DNA of 64,000 bases, from positions 31,964 through 95,963 of the forward strand of contig CAZEKB010000009.1 of the NCBI GenBank assembly GCA_964512225.1. The letters are read 5' to 3'. This document shows, in pieces, positions 8,000-16,345 of this stretch. Below the pieces are notes generated by a model, which was given only the letters and a program-made list of their open reading frames with translations, ran no database searches and had not been told where the DNA came from. This stretch comes from CAZEKB01 sp964512225. Lineage in GTDB: Bacteria > Myxococcota_A > UBA796 > UBA9615. Both the position numbers and the translations under genes were made by a program. The first letter of the stretch is position 1. Each line of letters begins with the position of its first letter.

Positions 8000-8700
8000 G
8001 GGTCCTGGCGTGCGCCACGGAGGCGACGCGGGGGGTGGAGCGGCTGCTCGGCTCGGCCCGTCGCCACGGCCTCGAGCCGACCCTGGTCGCGCGGGGCGAG
8101 CGGTGGACGAGCAACGCGGACAAGGCCTCGGCGCTGCTCCCCGTCGTCGGGGGCCTGCCCGCGGCCGACACGGTCCTGGTGGTGGACGCGTACGACGTCC
8201 TCTTCTTCGCGGGGGCGGGCGAGATCGAGCGCCGGTTCGCGGCCACGTCGGGCCGGCCGCTGTTCAACGGCGAGCAGGGGTTCTACTGCCCCGCGCCGTG
8301 GCGGGACGAGGCGCGGACGGCCTTCGAGGCCGACGACGTCCCCTACCCCTTCCTGAACTCCGGCGTCCTCATCGGTCGGGCCGGGGACCTCGCCGAGCTG
8401 CTTGTCGACGCGGCCCGGGTGATCCGCGAGCACGATCTGCGGAGCGACCAGGCCGCGTTCTATCGGCTCGCGCTCGACGCCCCGGATCGCGTCGACGTGG
8501 ACCGGACCGGGGCGCTCTTCTGCTGCACCGGGGCCATGCAATTCCGCGGGTGGTGGGACCGTCGGCCGCCGGCGCTGCAGCTCGACGGGCCGGTGCTCGT
8601 CGATCGGTCGACGGGACTGCGCCCGTGCCTGCTGCACTCGCCCGGCCGGAAGGACCGGTACCAGGAGCGGGTGTACCGGGCATCGATGGGCGTCGGCTGA
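7996..8700 (+). CDS. PLOD-type glycosyltransferase domain protein
   Basis: 234 residues from a GTG that overlaps the previous TGA. The pattern matches the glycosyltransferase domain found in procollagen-lysine hydroxylases (PLOD): an N-terminal strand VRVLACATEA, a DxD-like metal site within VVDAYDVLFF, then PYPFLNSGVLIGRAGDL, and SDQAAFYRLAL. These carry the UDP-sugar and acceptor sites in the family. It has no signal peptide or membrane segment, so it probably acts in the cytoplasm. Tight coupling to a surface FG-GAP lipoprotein suggests, by inference only, that it glycosylates that protein or its partner. The long open frame upstream of 7996 is antisense and shadow sequence. Confidence 0.78.
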   Translation: MRVLACATEATRGVERLLGSARRHGLEPTLVARGERWTSNADKASALLPVVGGLPAADTVLVVDAYDVLFFAGAGEIERRFAATSGRPLFNGEQGFYCPAPWRDEARTAFEADDVPYPFLNSGVLIGRAGDLAELLVDAARVIREHDLRSDQAAFYRLALDAPDRVDVDRTGALFCCTGAMQFRGWWDRRPPALQLDGPVLVDRSTGLRPCLLHSPGRKDRYQERVYRASMGVG

Positions 8701-8734
8701 ACCGGCGCCGCCGACCGACTATCATCCGACCTTC

Positions 8735-11632
8735 ATGCGCTCTCCCCCCCTCGCGCTCGCCGCGCTCGCCCTGCTGCTGGTCCCCTCCCCCGCCTCCGCG
8801 GAGCGCATCGACGGCCCCGCCGACGGATCGCTGGAGACCCTGATCGAGCGGGCGCTGCCCATCGTCCAGACCAAATACCTCCACCCCGGGGCCGTGGACC
8901 CCGCGGACATGACGCGCGAGGGCATCCAGGCCCTGGAGCGCGAGGCGCCGTCGATCGTCGTCACCGAGGGCGGCGAGGGCCGCGTCACGATCCGGGTGGG
9001 GTCCTCGGAGCGCGCGTTCCATACGACCGACGTCACCTCCCTGGAGGACGTGGGGGAGCGGCTCGGCGAGGTGATCGAGTGGGTGGACGAGGCCCACCAA
9101 CCGGACCCGAACCGGGAGCCCCCGGACTTCTGGGTGGCCGGGCTGGAGGGCGCGCTCAAGACGATCGACCGGCACTCGCGCGTCATCAGCGGCAACCGCC
9201 TCTCGGAGTTCAACACCCGGTACCAGGGCACGCTCACCGGCATCGGCGCCCGCATCGGGCGGAGGCGGGGGATGATCCGCGTCGTCCGCCCCTTCGCGGA
9301 CGCGCCCGCGGGCCGGGTCGGGCTCAAGGCCGAGGACGGCATCACCCACGTGGACGGCGTGAGCACCGCCGCGATGACGGTCAACGACGTGGTCGAGCGC
9401 ATCCGCGGACCCGAGGGCGTCCCGGTGCTGCTGACGGTGCGGCGCGACGGCGAGGACGGGCGACGGGCGTTCGTCCTCGTGCGCGAGAAGGTGCTGGTCC
9501 CGTCCGTCGAGTCGGCGCGGATGCCCGACGACGTGGGGTGGATCAAGATCGATCACTTCAGCAAGAAGACGAGCTTCGAGTTCCAGAAGCACGTGGACGG
9601 CCTGCGGGCGAGCGGGGCGGCGCTCCGGGGCCTGATCGTCGACCTCCGCGGCAACACCGGGGGCTCGATGATCCACGCCGCCCGGATCGTCAACGCCTTC
9701 ATCGACGAAGGGCGCCTGCTGCGCACCGAGGGGCGCGACGGCGGCAAGGTGCGCGGCCTCACGCACACGATCGACGCCAAGAAGGAGTTCAAGCGGTTCG
9801 ACGGGCCCGTCGTGGTGCTCGTGGACGGGCGCACCGCGTCCGGGTCCGAGATCGTCGCGGGCGGCCTCAAGTACACCGGCCGCGGCCTCGTCCTGGGCAC
9901 CCAGACCTTCGGCAAGGGCACGGTGCAGAAGCTCTACAAGCTCGAGGCCGAGAAGTCGATGAAGCTCACGGTCGCGCGCTACCTGCTGCCCGGCGACGCC
10001 TTCATCAACTCGGTCGGCGTCACCCCGGACGTCGTGGTGGGCGAGTACCGGCTCGACCCCGACGCGCCGCACTCCCCGGACACCCTGCGGGAGCCCGCGA
10101 GCCTCCAGGGGCGCGCCGAGGGCAAGGGCGGGCTCGACGCCAAGCGGAACCCCGGCGCGGGGCGCGCGCCCACCGCCGCGGGCGTCAACGGGCGGCCTTC
10201 GCTGCGCCTCGTCCACGCCCGGGTGCTCGCCGAGTGGGGTTCCGCGTCCACCCCGCCGCCCCCCGAGGAGGAGTCGACGGAGGCCACTCCGGAGGCCTTC
10301 CCCGGCCCCGACGAGTGGAAGCTCGCGGAGGACGTCGTGCAGCCGGGCGAGCGCGCGGACTTCGTCTCGACGGAGCCGGGCGACGACGGCGACGATCGGT
10401 TCAACGATCTCGAGCTGCGCCTCGCTCACGAGATCCTGGTCGGGGCCGAGCAGGCGGCGCGGCGGGACGAGCTCGTGCGCCTCGCGGAGCCCCTGGTATC
10501 GAGGTGGCAGGGCGAGCAGAGCACCCGCCTCGCGAAGGCGTTCGCGGCCCGGAACCTCCGCTGGGGAGTGGACGCGACCGGCGCCTGGATGGACCGCGCT
10601 CCCGCCGACGAGCAGGCCCGGCAGGACGCGATGCTGCGCCCGCAGCCCGAGCTGGAGGCGACGCTGGAGTTCGCCGGCGAGCTCGCGGCCGAAGAGGAGA
10701 CCAACGCGCGGCTCGAGGTCATCAACACGACCGGCCGCCGGATCCCCCACCTCCGGGGGGTGCTGCAGAGCTCGTCCGCCGCGCTCGACGACACCACCTT
10801 CCTGATCGGCGACCTCGATCCCGGCACGGCGGCCTACTGGACCGTGCCGATCACCCCGGGCTCCCGCGCGGCCTCCCGGCTCGACGAGTGGCGCCTCTAC
10901 CTGGTCGGCGACGACGGCCCGCTCGGCGGCCCCTACCGCGACGTCGTGCCCACCCGCGGCCTCCCCGTCCCTCGGTTCCACGTCCAGGTGGGCTCCCGCG
11001 CCGAGCCCCAGGAGGACGGCTCGTCGCTGGTCACCGCGAGCTTCGACGTGCGCAACGACGGCCCCGGAGACGCGGGCGAAGTGAGGGTCCTGTTCGGCGA
11101 CCCCAAGGTCGCGGACGTGGAGCGCGTGGAGCAGTTCGCGTCCATCGACGAGCTCGGGACCAACGAGACGAAGCGGGCCGAGCTGAGCCTCCGCGTCCGC
11201 AACCCTGCGTCCCACCCGGAGCAGACCCTCCGCGCCCGCGTCCTGGACCGCCGCACCGGCACCTTCCAGATCGCCACGATCACGCTGCCCACCCGCGGGA
11301 CCATGCCCGCGGGGCCGTTCCTCAAGCCCGCCGACGTGCAGCTGACGCAGCCCACGCAGGAGGCCGTCTCCGCCGGTCGGCTCGAGGGCACGACGCCGTT
11401 CGATGTCGCGGGCGAGGTCACGGCGGAGACCGGCCTGCAGCGGGTGGAGGTGTTCGTGGGTCGGGACAAGCTGTTCGTGGCGGAGGCCGACCCCGGCGAG
11501 GAGCGAGCCCCCCAGACCGTGCGCTTCGCCGCGACCCTGACCCTCGCGGTCGGCCCGAACCGGCTGACGATCCGCAGCACGACGGACCAGGGCATGGAGT
11601 CGCGCGAGAGCATCTGGATCCTGGGGCTGTAG
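8735..11632 (+). CDS. S41-family (C-terminal processing) peptidase with PDZ and long C-terminal extension
   Basis: 965 residues with a signal peptide ending SPASA, so it is exported. A PDZ domain spans about 165-250. The S41 core follows: VGWIKIDHFS, GLIVDLRGNTGGSM, then the catalytic Ser369 in TASGSE and Lys394 in TFGKGTVQ. The 25-residue Ser-Lys spacing equals that of Tsp/CtpA. After the core (about residue 440) there are 500 more residues, far longer than usual CTPs: an acidic stretch around LAEDVVQPGERADF, a helical part, and two beta-rich segments (about 630-870 and 880-965) that read like Ig-type or CARDB-type domains. A -10-like TATCAT (8720-8725) lies 9 bases before the ATG. The gene ends in a bidirectional terminator. 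Confidence 0.9.
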   Translation: MRSPPLALAALALLLVPSPASAERIDGPADGSLETLIERALPIVQTKYLHPGAVDPADMTREGIQALEREAPSIVVTEGGEGRVTIRVGSSERAFHTTDVTSLEDVGERLGEVIEWVDEAHQPDPNREPPDFWVAGLEGALKTIDRHSRVISGNRLSEFNTRYQGTLTGIGARIGRRRGMIRVVRPFADAPAGRVGLKAEDGITHVDGVSTAAMTVNDVVERIRGPEGVPVLLTVRRDGEDGRRAFVLVREKVLVPSVESARMPDDVGWIKIDHFSKKTSFEFQKHVDGLRASGAALRGLIVDLRGNTGGSMIHAARIVNAFIDEGRLLRTEGRDGGKVRGLTHTIDAKKEFKRFDGPVVVLVDGRTASGSEIVAGGLKYTGRGLVLGTQTFGKGTVQKLYKLEAEKSMKLTVARYLLPGDAFINSVGVTPDVVVGEYRLDPDAPHSPDTLREPASLQGRAEGKGGLDAKRNPGAGRAPTAAGVNGRPSLRLVHARVLAEWGSASTPPPPEEESTEATPEAFPGPDEWKLAEDVVQPGERADFVSTEPGDDGDDRFNDLELRLAHEILVGAEQAARRDELVRLAEPLVSRWQGEQSTRLAKAFAARNLRWGVDATGAWMDRAPADEQARQDAMLRPQPELEATLEFAGELAAEEETNARLEVINTTGRRIPHLRGVLQSSSAALDDTTFLIGDLDPGTAAYWTVPITPGSRAASRLDEWRLYLVGDDGPLGGPYRDVVPTRGLPVPRFHVQVGSRAEPQEDGSSLVTASFDVRNDGPGDAGEVRVLFGDPKVADVERVEQFASIDELGTNETKRAELSLRVRNPASHPEQTLRARVLDRRTGTFQIATITLPTRGTMPAGPFLKPADVQLTQPTQEAVSAGRLEGTTPFDVAGEVTAETGLQRVEVFVGRDKLFVAEADPGEERAPQTVRFAATLTLAVGPNRLTIRSTTDQGMESRESIWILGL

Positions 11633-11647
11633 GCCCCCAAGCAGAAA

Positions 11648-11667
11648 CGCCCGGCCGGGGCCGGGCG
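11648..11667. terminator. bidirectional hairpin terminator between convergent genes
   Basis: Perfect 8-bp stem CGCCCGGC / GCCGGGCG with a CGGG loop, flanked by AAA on the left and CTT on the right. It lies between the ends of the S41 peptidase gene (plus) and the pentapeptide gene (minus), so it can serve both. Confidence 0.75.
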
Positions 11668-11690
11668 CTTCGAAAGGGTGGGGACCCGAG

Positions 11691-12113
11691 CTAGATCGGG
11701 ATCTCGTCCTCGTCCTCTTCCACGAGGCAGACGAGCCGACGGCCGGTCTGGACGCTGGCCATCACGTCACGCATCTTCACGCGCTTGAGGGGGAACGTCG
11801 TCTTGCGGATGCGGGCACCCTTGAGCGTCACACCCTCGAGGTTGCAGAAGTCGAGGTCCGCATCTTCGAGGTTCGCGCCGGACAGGTCGGCGTACTTGAG
11901 GTCGGCGTGCCAGAGGCTGGCGCCGCTGAGGTCGGTTCCCGAAAGATTCGCTCGCACGAGGAGGGCCTCCCCCAGCTTGGCGTTGCGCAGGCTGCGGCCC
12001 GCAAGGTCGATCCCGGTCAGGTCCGTGCCGCGAAGGTCTGCACCTTCGAGGCTCTTGCCGTTCTTGACCATGTCCAGCACTTCGTCCTTGGTGAGTGCTC
12101 GAGGAGAAGCCAT
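11691..12113 (-). CDS. pentapeptide-repeat protein
   Basis: 140 residues. After a short helical start (ALTKDEVLDMVKNGKSLE), about 16 tandem A(D/N)LxG pentapeptides run from about 24 to 104 (for example GADLRGTDLTGIDLAG, ANLSGTDLSGASL, ADLSGANLEDADLDF). This predicts a right-handed quadrilateral beta-helix. The tail after 105 is unrelated and ends in a run of acidic residues (EEDEDEIPI). There is no signal peptide, so it is cytosolic. An AGGA ribosome binding site lies about 9 bases upstream of the ATG. It has the best sigma70-type promoter of the window and a long leader. The fold is sure; the role (for example a gyrase-binding DNA mimic or a scaffold) cannot be told. Confidence 0.9.
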   Translation of the reverse strand: MASPRALTKDEVLDMVKNGKSLEGADLRGTDLTGIDLAGRSLRNAKLGEALLVRANLSGTDLSGASLWHADLKYADLSGANLEDADLDFCNLEGVTLKGARIRKTTFPLKRVKMRDVMASVQTGRRLVCLVEEDEDEIPI

Positions 12114-12270
12114 TTAGCTATTTCCTGTTCTGAAACAGATGGCGCGAAATCCGCTCATCCCCTCCAGCGCGCCGATCTACCGGGCGGGGACGTCACTACG
12201 TGAGCGATGAAGATGCCGGGGGGCGCTGCGCCGAAGCCGGATTCTTCCCCGTCGCGGAGGAGCCGCAGAC
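12114..12270 (-). other. long untranslated leader of the pentapeptide-repeat gene
   Basis: If transcription starts about 7 bases after the -10 at 12277-12282, the mRNA has a leader of roughly 157 bases. I see no convincing small ORF in it. Near the start codon there is a dyad CTGTT-CTGA-AACAG (12125-12138) just upstream of the ribosome binding site. I do not recognise a known riboswitch, but the leader is long for this genome. Confidence 0.35.
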
Positions 12271-12276
12271 CGCGGG

Positions 12277-12305
12277 TTTATAGGTGGGGGGTTCAGGGGT
12301 GTCAA
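12277..12305 (-). promoter_or_regulatory. near-consensus sigma70 promoter for the pentapeptide gene
   Basis: Minus strand: a perfect -35 TTGACA (12305-12300), a spacer of exactly 17 bases, and -10 TATAAA (12282-12277). It points at the pentapeptide gene at 12113. This is the closest match to the sigma70 consensus seen in the window. Confidence 0.75.
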
Positions 12306-12327
12306 TAGAAATTGCGGACCTGTGGAA

Positions 12328-12344
12328 ACCCGGGGATTCCGGGT
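12328..12344 (-). terminator. hairpin downstream of the unknown membrane protein gene
   Basis: Stem ACCCGG / CCGGGT with a 5-base loop, followed on the minus strand by TTTCC. It lies 28 bases after the stop codon at 12372. Confidence 0.5.
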
Positions 12345-12371
12345 ACTTGCGGCCACATTTTGGGGGGTCGG

Positions 12372-13061
12372 TCAAGGCATTTCCGGGATCAATCCGAGAC
12401 CCGCGGAGAACAGCAGGCTCTCGGCCGCGTCGCCCGACTGCTGGTAGAGGGTGAGGCGCATCCAGCCGTCGCGGTGGTGCGACCACGTCGCGCGGGCCCC
12501 GGGCCCCTCGATCCGACGGGCATCGGTGTCGCCGTCGAGCGTCTTGAACGTGCGCCGGAAGCTCGCCCGCAGCGCGTCGTCCACGACGTCGTGAGCGGCG
12601 TCGGGGCGACACCAGTAGGTGCCCGACGTCCCCGCCCGGGACCGGCCCTCGAAGTAGAGGATGCAGTGGGTCGGGGACAGCCCCGGCGTCCACGCCGAGC
12701 CGACGTCGTAGGCGGGGCCCGGCACGAACCGCCGATGGGCCCCGAACGTCGAGGGGCGGGAGGGCTGCGATTCGGCGCGCGCGGCGCGGGGGGTCGGGGC
12801 CGGATCGTCGGTGGCGCTCCACCGGGGCCGGACGCGCTCGCGGGTGCCCTGGACCACCGGGGCCTCACCCCCGCCCCGCGCGCCCCTCAGGTCCTCGGAG
12901 CCCGTCGCCGGAGGCTCGCCCACCGTCCACACCCCGACGCCCAGGAGGACGACGCCCACCGAGGCCCCGAAGAGCCCCGCGGCGAGGAACCACGCCGGTC
13001 GCCCGGCGCGCTCGCGGGGAGCGCTCCCCTGCTGCGAGCTCCTGGCCGATCTCACCGCCAC
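12372..13061 (-). CDS. hypothetical membrane-anchored protein
   Basis: 229 residues from a GTG start; a second in-frame GTG lies two codons later. One hydrophobic segment (about 22-46, WFLAAGLFGASVGVVLLGVG) follows a basic N-terminus, suggesting a type II anchor with the rest outside the cytoplasm. A Pro/Arg/Gly-rich linker (about 50-105) leads to a compact C-terminal domain with two Cys (HCILYF and TYWCRP), which could form a disulfide. I do not recognise the family. It lies 45 bases downstream of the SGNH-like gene on the same strand, but two hairpins separate them. Confidence 0.6.
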   Translation of the reverse strand: MAVRSARSSQQGSAPRERAGRPAWFLAAGLFGASVGVVLLGVGVWTVGEPPATGSEDLRGARGGGEAPVVQGTRERVRPRWSATDDPAPTPRAARAESQPSRPSTFGAHRRFVPGPAYDVGSAWTPGLSPTHCILYFEGRSRAGTSGTYWCRPDAAHDVVDDALRASFRRTFKTLDGDTDARRIEGPGARATWSHHRDGWMRLTLYQQSGDAAESLLFSAGLGLIPEMP

Positions 13062-13080
13062 CCGTGCCTCCCTGCACGGG
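13061..13080 (-). promoter_or_regulatory. hairpin with the Shine-Dalgarno sequence in its loop
   Basis: On the minus strand CCCGTGC and GCACGGG form a perfect 7-bp stem with the loop AGGGAG. The loop is a ribosome binding site 6 bases before the GTG start at 13061, and the first base of the start codon closes the stem. This could tune translation of the hypothetical membrane protein. Confidence 0.45.
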
Positions 13081-13088
13081 AAGACCGG

Positions 13089-13106
13089 CCCGGGTCGCGG
13101 CCCGGG
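13089..13106 (-). terminator. GC hairpin directly after the SGNH-like gene
   Basis: Stem CCCGGG / CCCGGG with a 6-base loop, starting next to the stop codon at 13107. No T-run follows, as is common in high-GC genomes. Confidence 0.5.
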
Positions 13107-16100
13107 TCAGGGGGGCGGGGTCCCGGAGAACCAGGCGCGGAAGAGCTGGTCGCCCATGGTGGCGTAGCCCCTCGCGTTCACGTGGTCCTGGGGCGTGCGC
13201 ATCGCCTGCCACGCGGCCTCGGTGTAGGTCGCCTGGAAGTGGCCGTAGAGGTCGAGCACCGGGAGGTCGGCCCCGGCCCCCGCGGCCACCAGGATGTCCC
13301 GCACGCGGACGTGGTGGGCCCCCGGGAAGGGGTACGTCAGGGCCAGGAACTCGGCGCCCTGGGCGCGGCTGAGGCGCGCCATCGCGTCCAGGTGGGAGAC
13401 GAGCAGGTCGCCCGCCGCGCTGCGCCCCACCGGCACCGCGTCCTTCTCCTCCTGGGGGTGCAGCCGCTCGGCCATGAACGCGGCCGCCAGCGGCGGCGTC
13501 CCGGGCCTCTTCATCATCGCCTCGACCCACCCCTCGAACGCTTCGCTGGGGGTGCAGGGGTCGACCCACGCGAGCATCTCCGACGGATCCGCGCCCGCCT
13601 CGAGGGCCGTCCGCGCCCACACGTTCGCCTTGTTGCAGTTCGACTTGCGGGTGGCGAGGCGGCCGGCGAGCTCCATGGCGGCGGGGTGGTCGCTGCAGTC
13701 CGACGCGAGGGCCTCGAGCTCGTCGTCCGTCGCGTCGTCCGGGCGTCGGTCGAGCGCGAAGGTCCGCACGACGCACACACGATCCGGGCGATCGATCGCG
13801 GCGAAGGCGGCGGTGGCGGACGCGAGCCCCGCGGCTCCTTCGTCGTCCCGGCCCTCGTCGTAGGCGAGCCGGGCCCGGGCGAAGAGGGTCTCGGCCGCCT
13901 CCTGCGGCGTGGCGGGGACGAGGTCCTCGGGCCAGCGCAGGGCGAACTCGGTCTCGAAGGAGCGCCCCTGGCTCGCGTACCAGCGCGACCACCGGTGGCG
14001 GGGGACGGAGCCGGACGGCGTCCACCGGAGCACCGTCTGGGTCGCCCCGAAGCGGACCTGCTCGGGGACCTCCGCGAGCACCTCGAGGGCCTCGAGGTAG
14101 CCCGGCGCGGCCTGGAGCACCCCCAGCAGATCGCGCTGCGCGGCCTTCCAGCGTCGGGCGTGGGCCTGGGCGGTGCCCCGGGCGAGGTAGCGCAGCCAGG
14201 TGTCGCCGCGAGTGGCCTCGGCCGCCACGACGCGCTGGATCAGGGCCGTGCGGAAGTCGCCTCGCTGCTCCGCCGCCATCGCCCGGGCGAGCGCCCGGGC
14301 CGACGGGTGGGCCGCGGCGCCGGGATCGGCGGCGGCCGTCAGCGCCTCGGCGGGCCGCTCCAGGTGCGCGAGCACGAGGGCCCTCCACGCCGGGGGCAGC
14401 GACGGGGACGTGAGGAGCACGTCGAACCGGCGCTCCCGGAAGACCGGCCAGAAGGGCACGTCGGGGGGCGGCACGGGGCCCCGGACGCCGCCCGCGGGCA
14501 GGCCCAGCACGAGCGCGACGCGGTCCAGCACGGGTCCCCGTCCGAGCGCCTGCTCGGTGAGCGACCAGCCGACCTCCCGGGACAGGCAGCTGCCCGCGGC
14601 GAGCTCGAAGTCCACCGCGGAGAGCCCCGCGGCGAGGCCCGCCTGCCCCACCCTCAGCGCCTCGTCGCAGCGCTCGGCGTCGCGGTGCATCGCCACGAGC
14701 GCGGCGGCCACGACGCCGTCCAGGGGGGGAGGCTCCACGTCGTCGGGCACGCCCGCGGCCCGGACGAGGCCGGCGTAGGCGCGGGCGCGGTCCCGGGGGA
14801 GCTCCGCGGCGTCGATGAGGGCGCGGAACGCGGGCGCGGCGGCGCCGTCGGTGAGCTCCAGCAGGCGGGCGCGGGCGAGGCGCAGGTCGAAGGGCTCGAC
14901 CTCCCCCGGATCGGGCGTCCCCAGGCTCGCCGTCATGCGATCGAGCATCCCCGAGGACACGCGGTGCCACTCGAAGTACTCCGCCTGGCGGATGCCGCTG
15001 TTCCGGGGCCCCTTGCTCAGGTGCTCCTCCACCGCCGGGGTGCGCGCGGCGCTCGGCAGCCGCGCGAGCGCCGTGATCGCTTCGAGGTTGCCCCGCGACG
15101 CGTCCAGCACCGGCAGCAGCCAGGCGAGGGCGGGCTCCCACATCTCGAGGTCCATCAGCACGAGCGCGCGAGCCCGGGCCGCCACCCAGGGGTGCCCGGT
15201 CTCCCCGGAGTCGGCGGCGCGGATCCGGTGCTGGAGCGCCTCGATCTCGCGGTTGCGGCGCTCGGCCGAGACCGCCCGCGCCTCGTGGGCGACGGCCGGG
15301 TCCCCCCCGAACCGCAGGGCCGTGGCGGCCTTGGTCTCCGCTTCTTCGAAGCGATCGAGGTGGGCGAGGAACAGGGCCTCCCAGGCGGCGAGGAGCCCGC
15401 GCTCGGCGTCGGTGCCCGTGGGCGGCGTAGCCGACCCGACGAGGCTCAGGCCGATCTCCCACTGCCGTCGCTCGAACGCCTGCCACCACGGCATGCCGTC
15501 GTACGTGGGGATGGGGTCGATCACGGGCGGCTTCGGCAGCCCGGTGGAGCCGGTCGGGTCGGTGCCGCCGGCCATCGCCAGGAGCGCCGGGGCCCGCGCG
15601 GGCCCGGGGGTCGCCTCGGCGCGGCCGCCGTGATCGCCGAGGTTGATCCAGATCAGGCGCGCCCCGCGGACGGTCCGCAGCCCGCTGAGCCACGTCAGCC
15701 CGGGGACCATCCGGGCGTCTTGCCCCATGAGGGCGGCGGCGTCGGCGACCGCGGTGTCGTGGAGCAGGTTGTTGGCTCCGGTGAGGGCCACGACGTACGA
15801 CGGTCCCACGGCCTCGATCGTCGCGTGGAGCCGCACCAGCGCCTGGGCGGAGTTCGAGGCGCTCACCCCCAGGTTGTAGACCTGCACGGGCTTGCCGGTG
15901 GCCGCCTCGACCCTGCGCCGAAAGACCTCGATGAACGCCTCCTCGGGCTCCGACTCCGCGCCGTAGACCCAGGAGTCCCCCACCGCGATCACGCGGATCG
16001 CGTCCGGGGCGGGCGTGGGGATCTCCTCCCCCTCGGGCAGCCGGCTCTGGGGCCCGACCGTCACCGCGGCGAACCAGAGCCCCGCCTCGACGAGCGCGAG

Positions 16101-16175
16101 GAAGAAGAGGAACGCGAGGGCGGTGAACCCGATGCGGCGACCGAGGCTCAGGGAGCGACGAGGGGAGTCGTTCAC
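13107..16175 (-). CDS. large SGNH/GDSL-hydrolase-like protein with TPR-type helical middle, membrane anchored
   Basis: 1022 residues from a GTG start. A basic N-terminus and one transmembrane segment (about 16-38) anchor it. Residues about 60-180 carry SGNH-hydrolase block I (RVIAVGDSWVYGAE), a block II-like Gly (VYNLGVSASNS) and block III (VALTGANNLL). The C-terminus returns to the fold with DLYGHFQATYTEAAWQAM and TPQDHVNARGY, equivalent to the Asp-His block although the Asp and His are adjacent. Between them lie about 700 residues of helical repeats rich in Ala and Leu, many TPR-like. SGNH proteins of this kind include esterases and polysaccharide O-acetylation enzymes. The split catalytic domain with an inserted solenoid is odd. 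A -10-like element lies 7 bases before the start. Confidence 0.75.
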   Translation of the reverse strand: MNDSPRRSLSLGRRIGFTALAFLFFLALVEAGLWFAAVTVGPQSRLPEGEEIPTPAPDAIRVIAVGDSWVYGAESEPEEAFIEVFRRRVEAATGKPVQVYNLGVSASNSAQALVRLHATIEAVGPSYVVALTGANNLLHDTAVADAAALMGQDARMVPGLTWLSGLRTVRGARLIWINLGDHGGRAEATPGPARAPALLAMAGGTDPTGSTGLPKPPVIDPIPTYDGMPWWQAFERRQWEIGLSLVGSATPPTGTDAERGLLAAWEALFLAHLDRFEEAETKAATALRFGGDPAVAHEARAVSAERRNREIEALQHRIRAADSGETGHPWVAARARALVLMDLEMWEPALAWLLPVLDASRGNLEAITALARLPSAARTPAVEEHLSKGPRNSGIRQAEYFEWHRVSSGMLDRMTASLGTPDPGEVEPFDLRLARARLLELTDGAAAPAFRALIDAAELPRDRARAYAGLVRAAGVPDDVEPPPLDGVVAAALVAMHRDAERCDEALRVGQAGLAAGLSAVDFELAAGSCLSREVGWSLTEQALGRGPVLDRVALVLGLPAGGVRGPVPPPDVPFWPVFRERRFDVLLTSPSLPPAWRALVLAHLERPAEALTAAADPGAAAHPSARALARAMAAEQRGDFRTALIQRVVAAEATRGDTWLRYLARGTAQAHARRWKAAQRDLLGVLQAAPGYLEALEVLAEVPEQVRFGATQTVLRWTPSGSVPRHRWSRWYASQGRSFETEFALRWPEDLVPATPQEAAETLFARARLAYDEGRDDEGAAGLASATAAFAAIDRPDRVCVVRTFALDRRPDDATDDELEALASDCSDHPAAMELAGRLATRKSNCNKANVWARTALEAGADPSEMLAWVDPCTPSEAFEGWVEAMMKRPGTPPLAAAFMAERLHPQEEKDAVPVGRSAAGDLLVSHLDAMARLSRAQGAEFLALTYPFPGAHHVRVRDILVAAGAGADLPVLDLYGHFQATYTEAAWQAMRTPQDHVNARGYATMGDQLFRAWFSGTPPP

Positions 16176-16182
16176 GGACCGC

Positions 16183-16188
16183 AGTATC
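16183..16188 (-). promoter_or_regulatory. -10-like GATACT seven bases before a GTG start
   Basis: Minus-strand GATACT (16188-16183) lies 7 bases from the GTG at 16175. Transcription from it would begin at the start codon itself (leaderless). No clear -35 is seen. Confidence 0.4.
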
Positions 16189-16212
16189 TCACGCGGGGAT
16201 CGCCGACGCGCG

Positions 16213-16250
16213 CTGCCCGGATCCGGTCACGATTGCACGGATCCGGGCAG
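16213..16250. promoter_or_regulatory. 13-bp perfect inverted repeat upstream of the glnB sigma54 promoter
   Basis: Arms CTGCCCGGATCCG (16213-16225) and CGGATCCGGGCAG (16238-16250) are perfect inverse complements with a 12-base spacer that contains TTGCA. It lies in a divergent intergenic region, so it is unlikely to be a terminator. Its centre is about 115 bases upstream of the -24 element, the usual distance of an enhancer bound by an NtrC-type activator. It does not match the enteric NtrC consensus, so the protein is unknown. Confidence 0.6.
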
Positions 16251-16345
16251 ATCCGACCCCCTCGGACCGGCGGATGCGGCGACGTCGATCGAACGGATCG
16301 CGGCACGATCACCGATCTCGCCCCCCGCTCACAAAGATCGCGCGC

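Noticed and set aside
12125..12138. CTGTT-CTGA-AACAG as a LexA or other known operator
   Set aside because: It is only a 5-bp dyad and does not fit a LexA consensus I can name; kept as an unassigned dyad in the leader.
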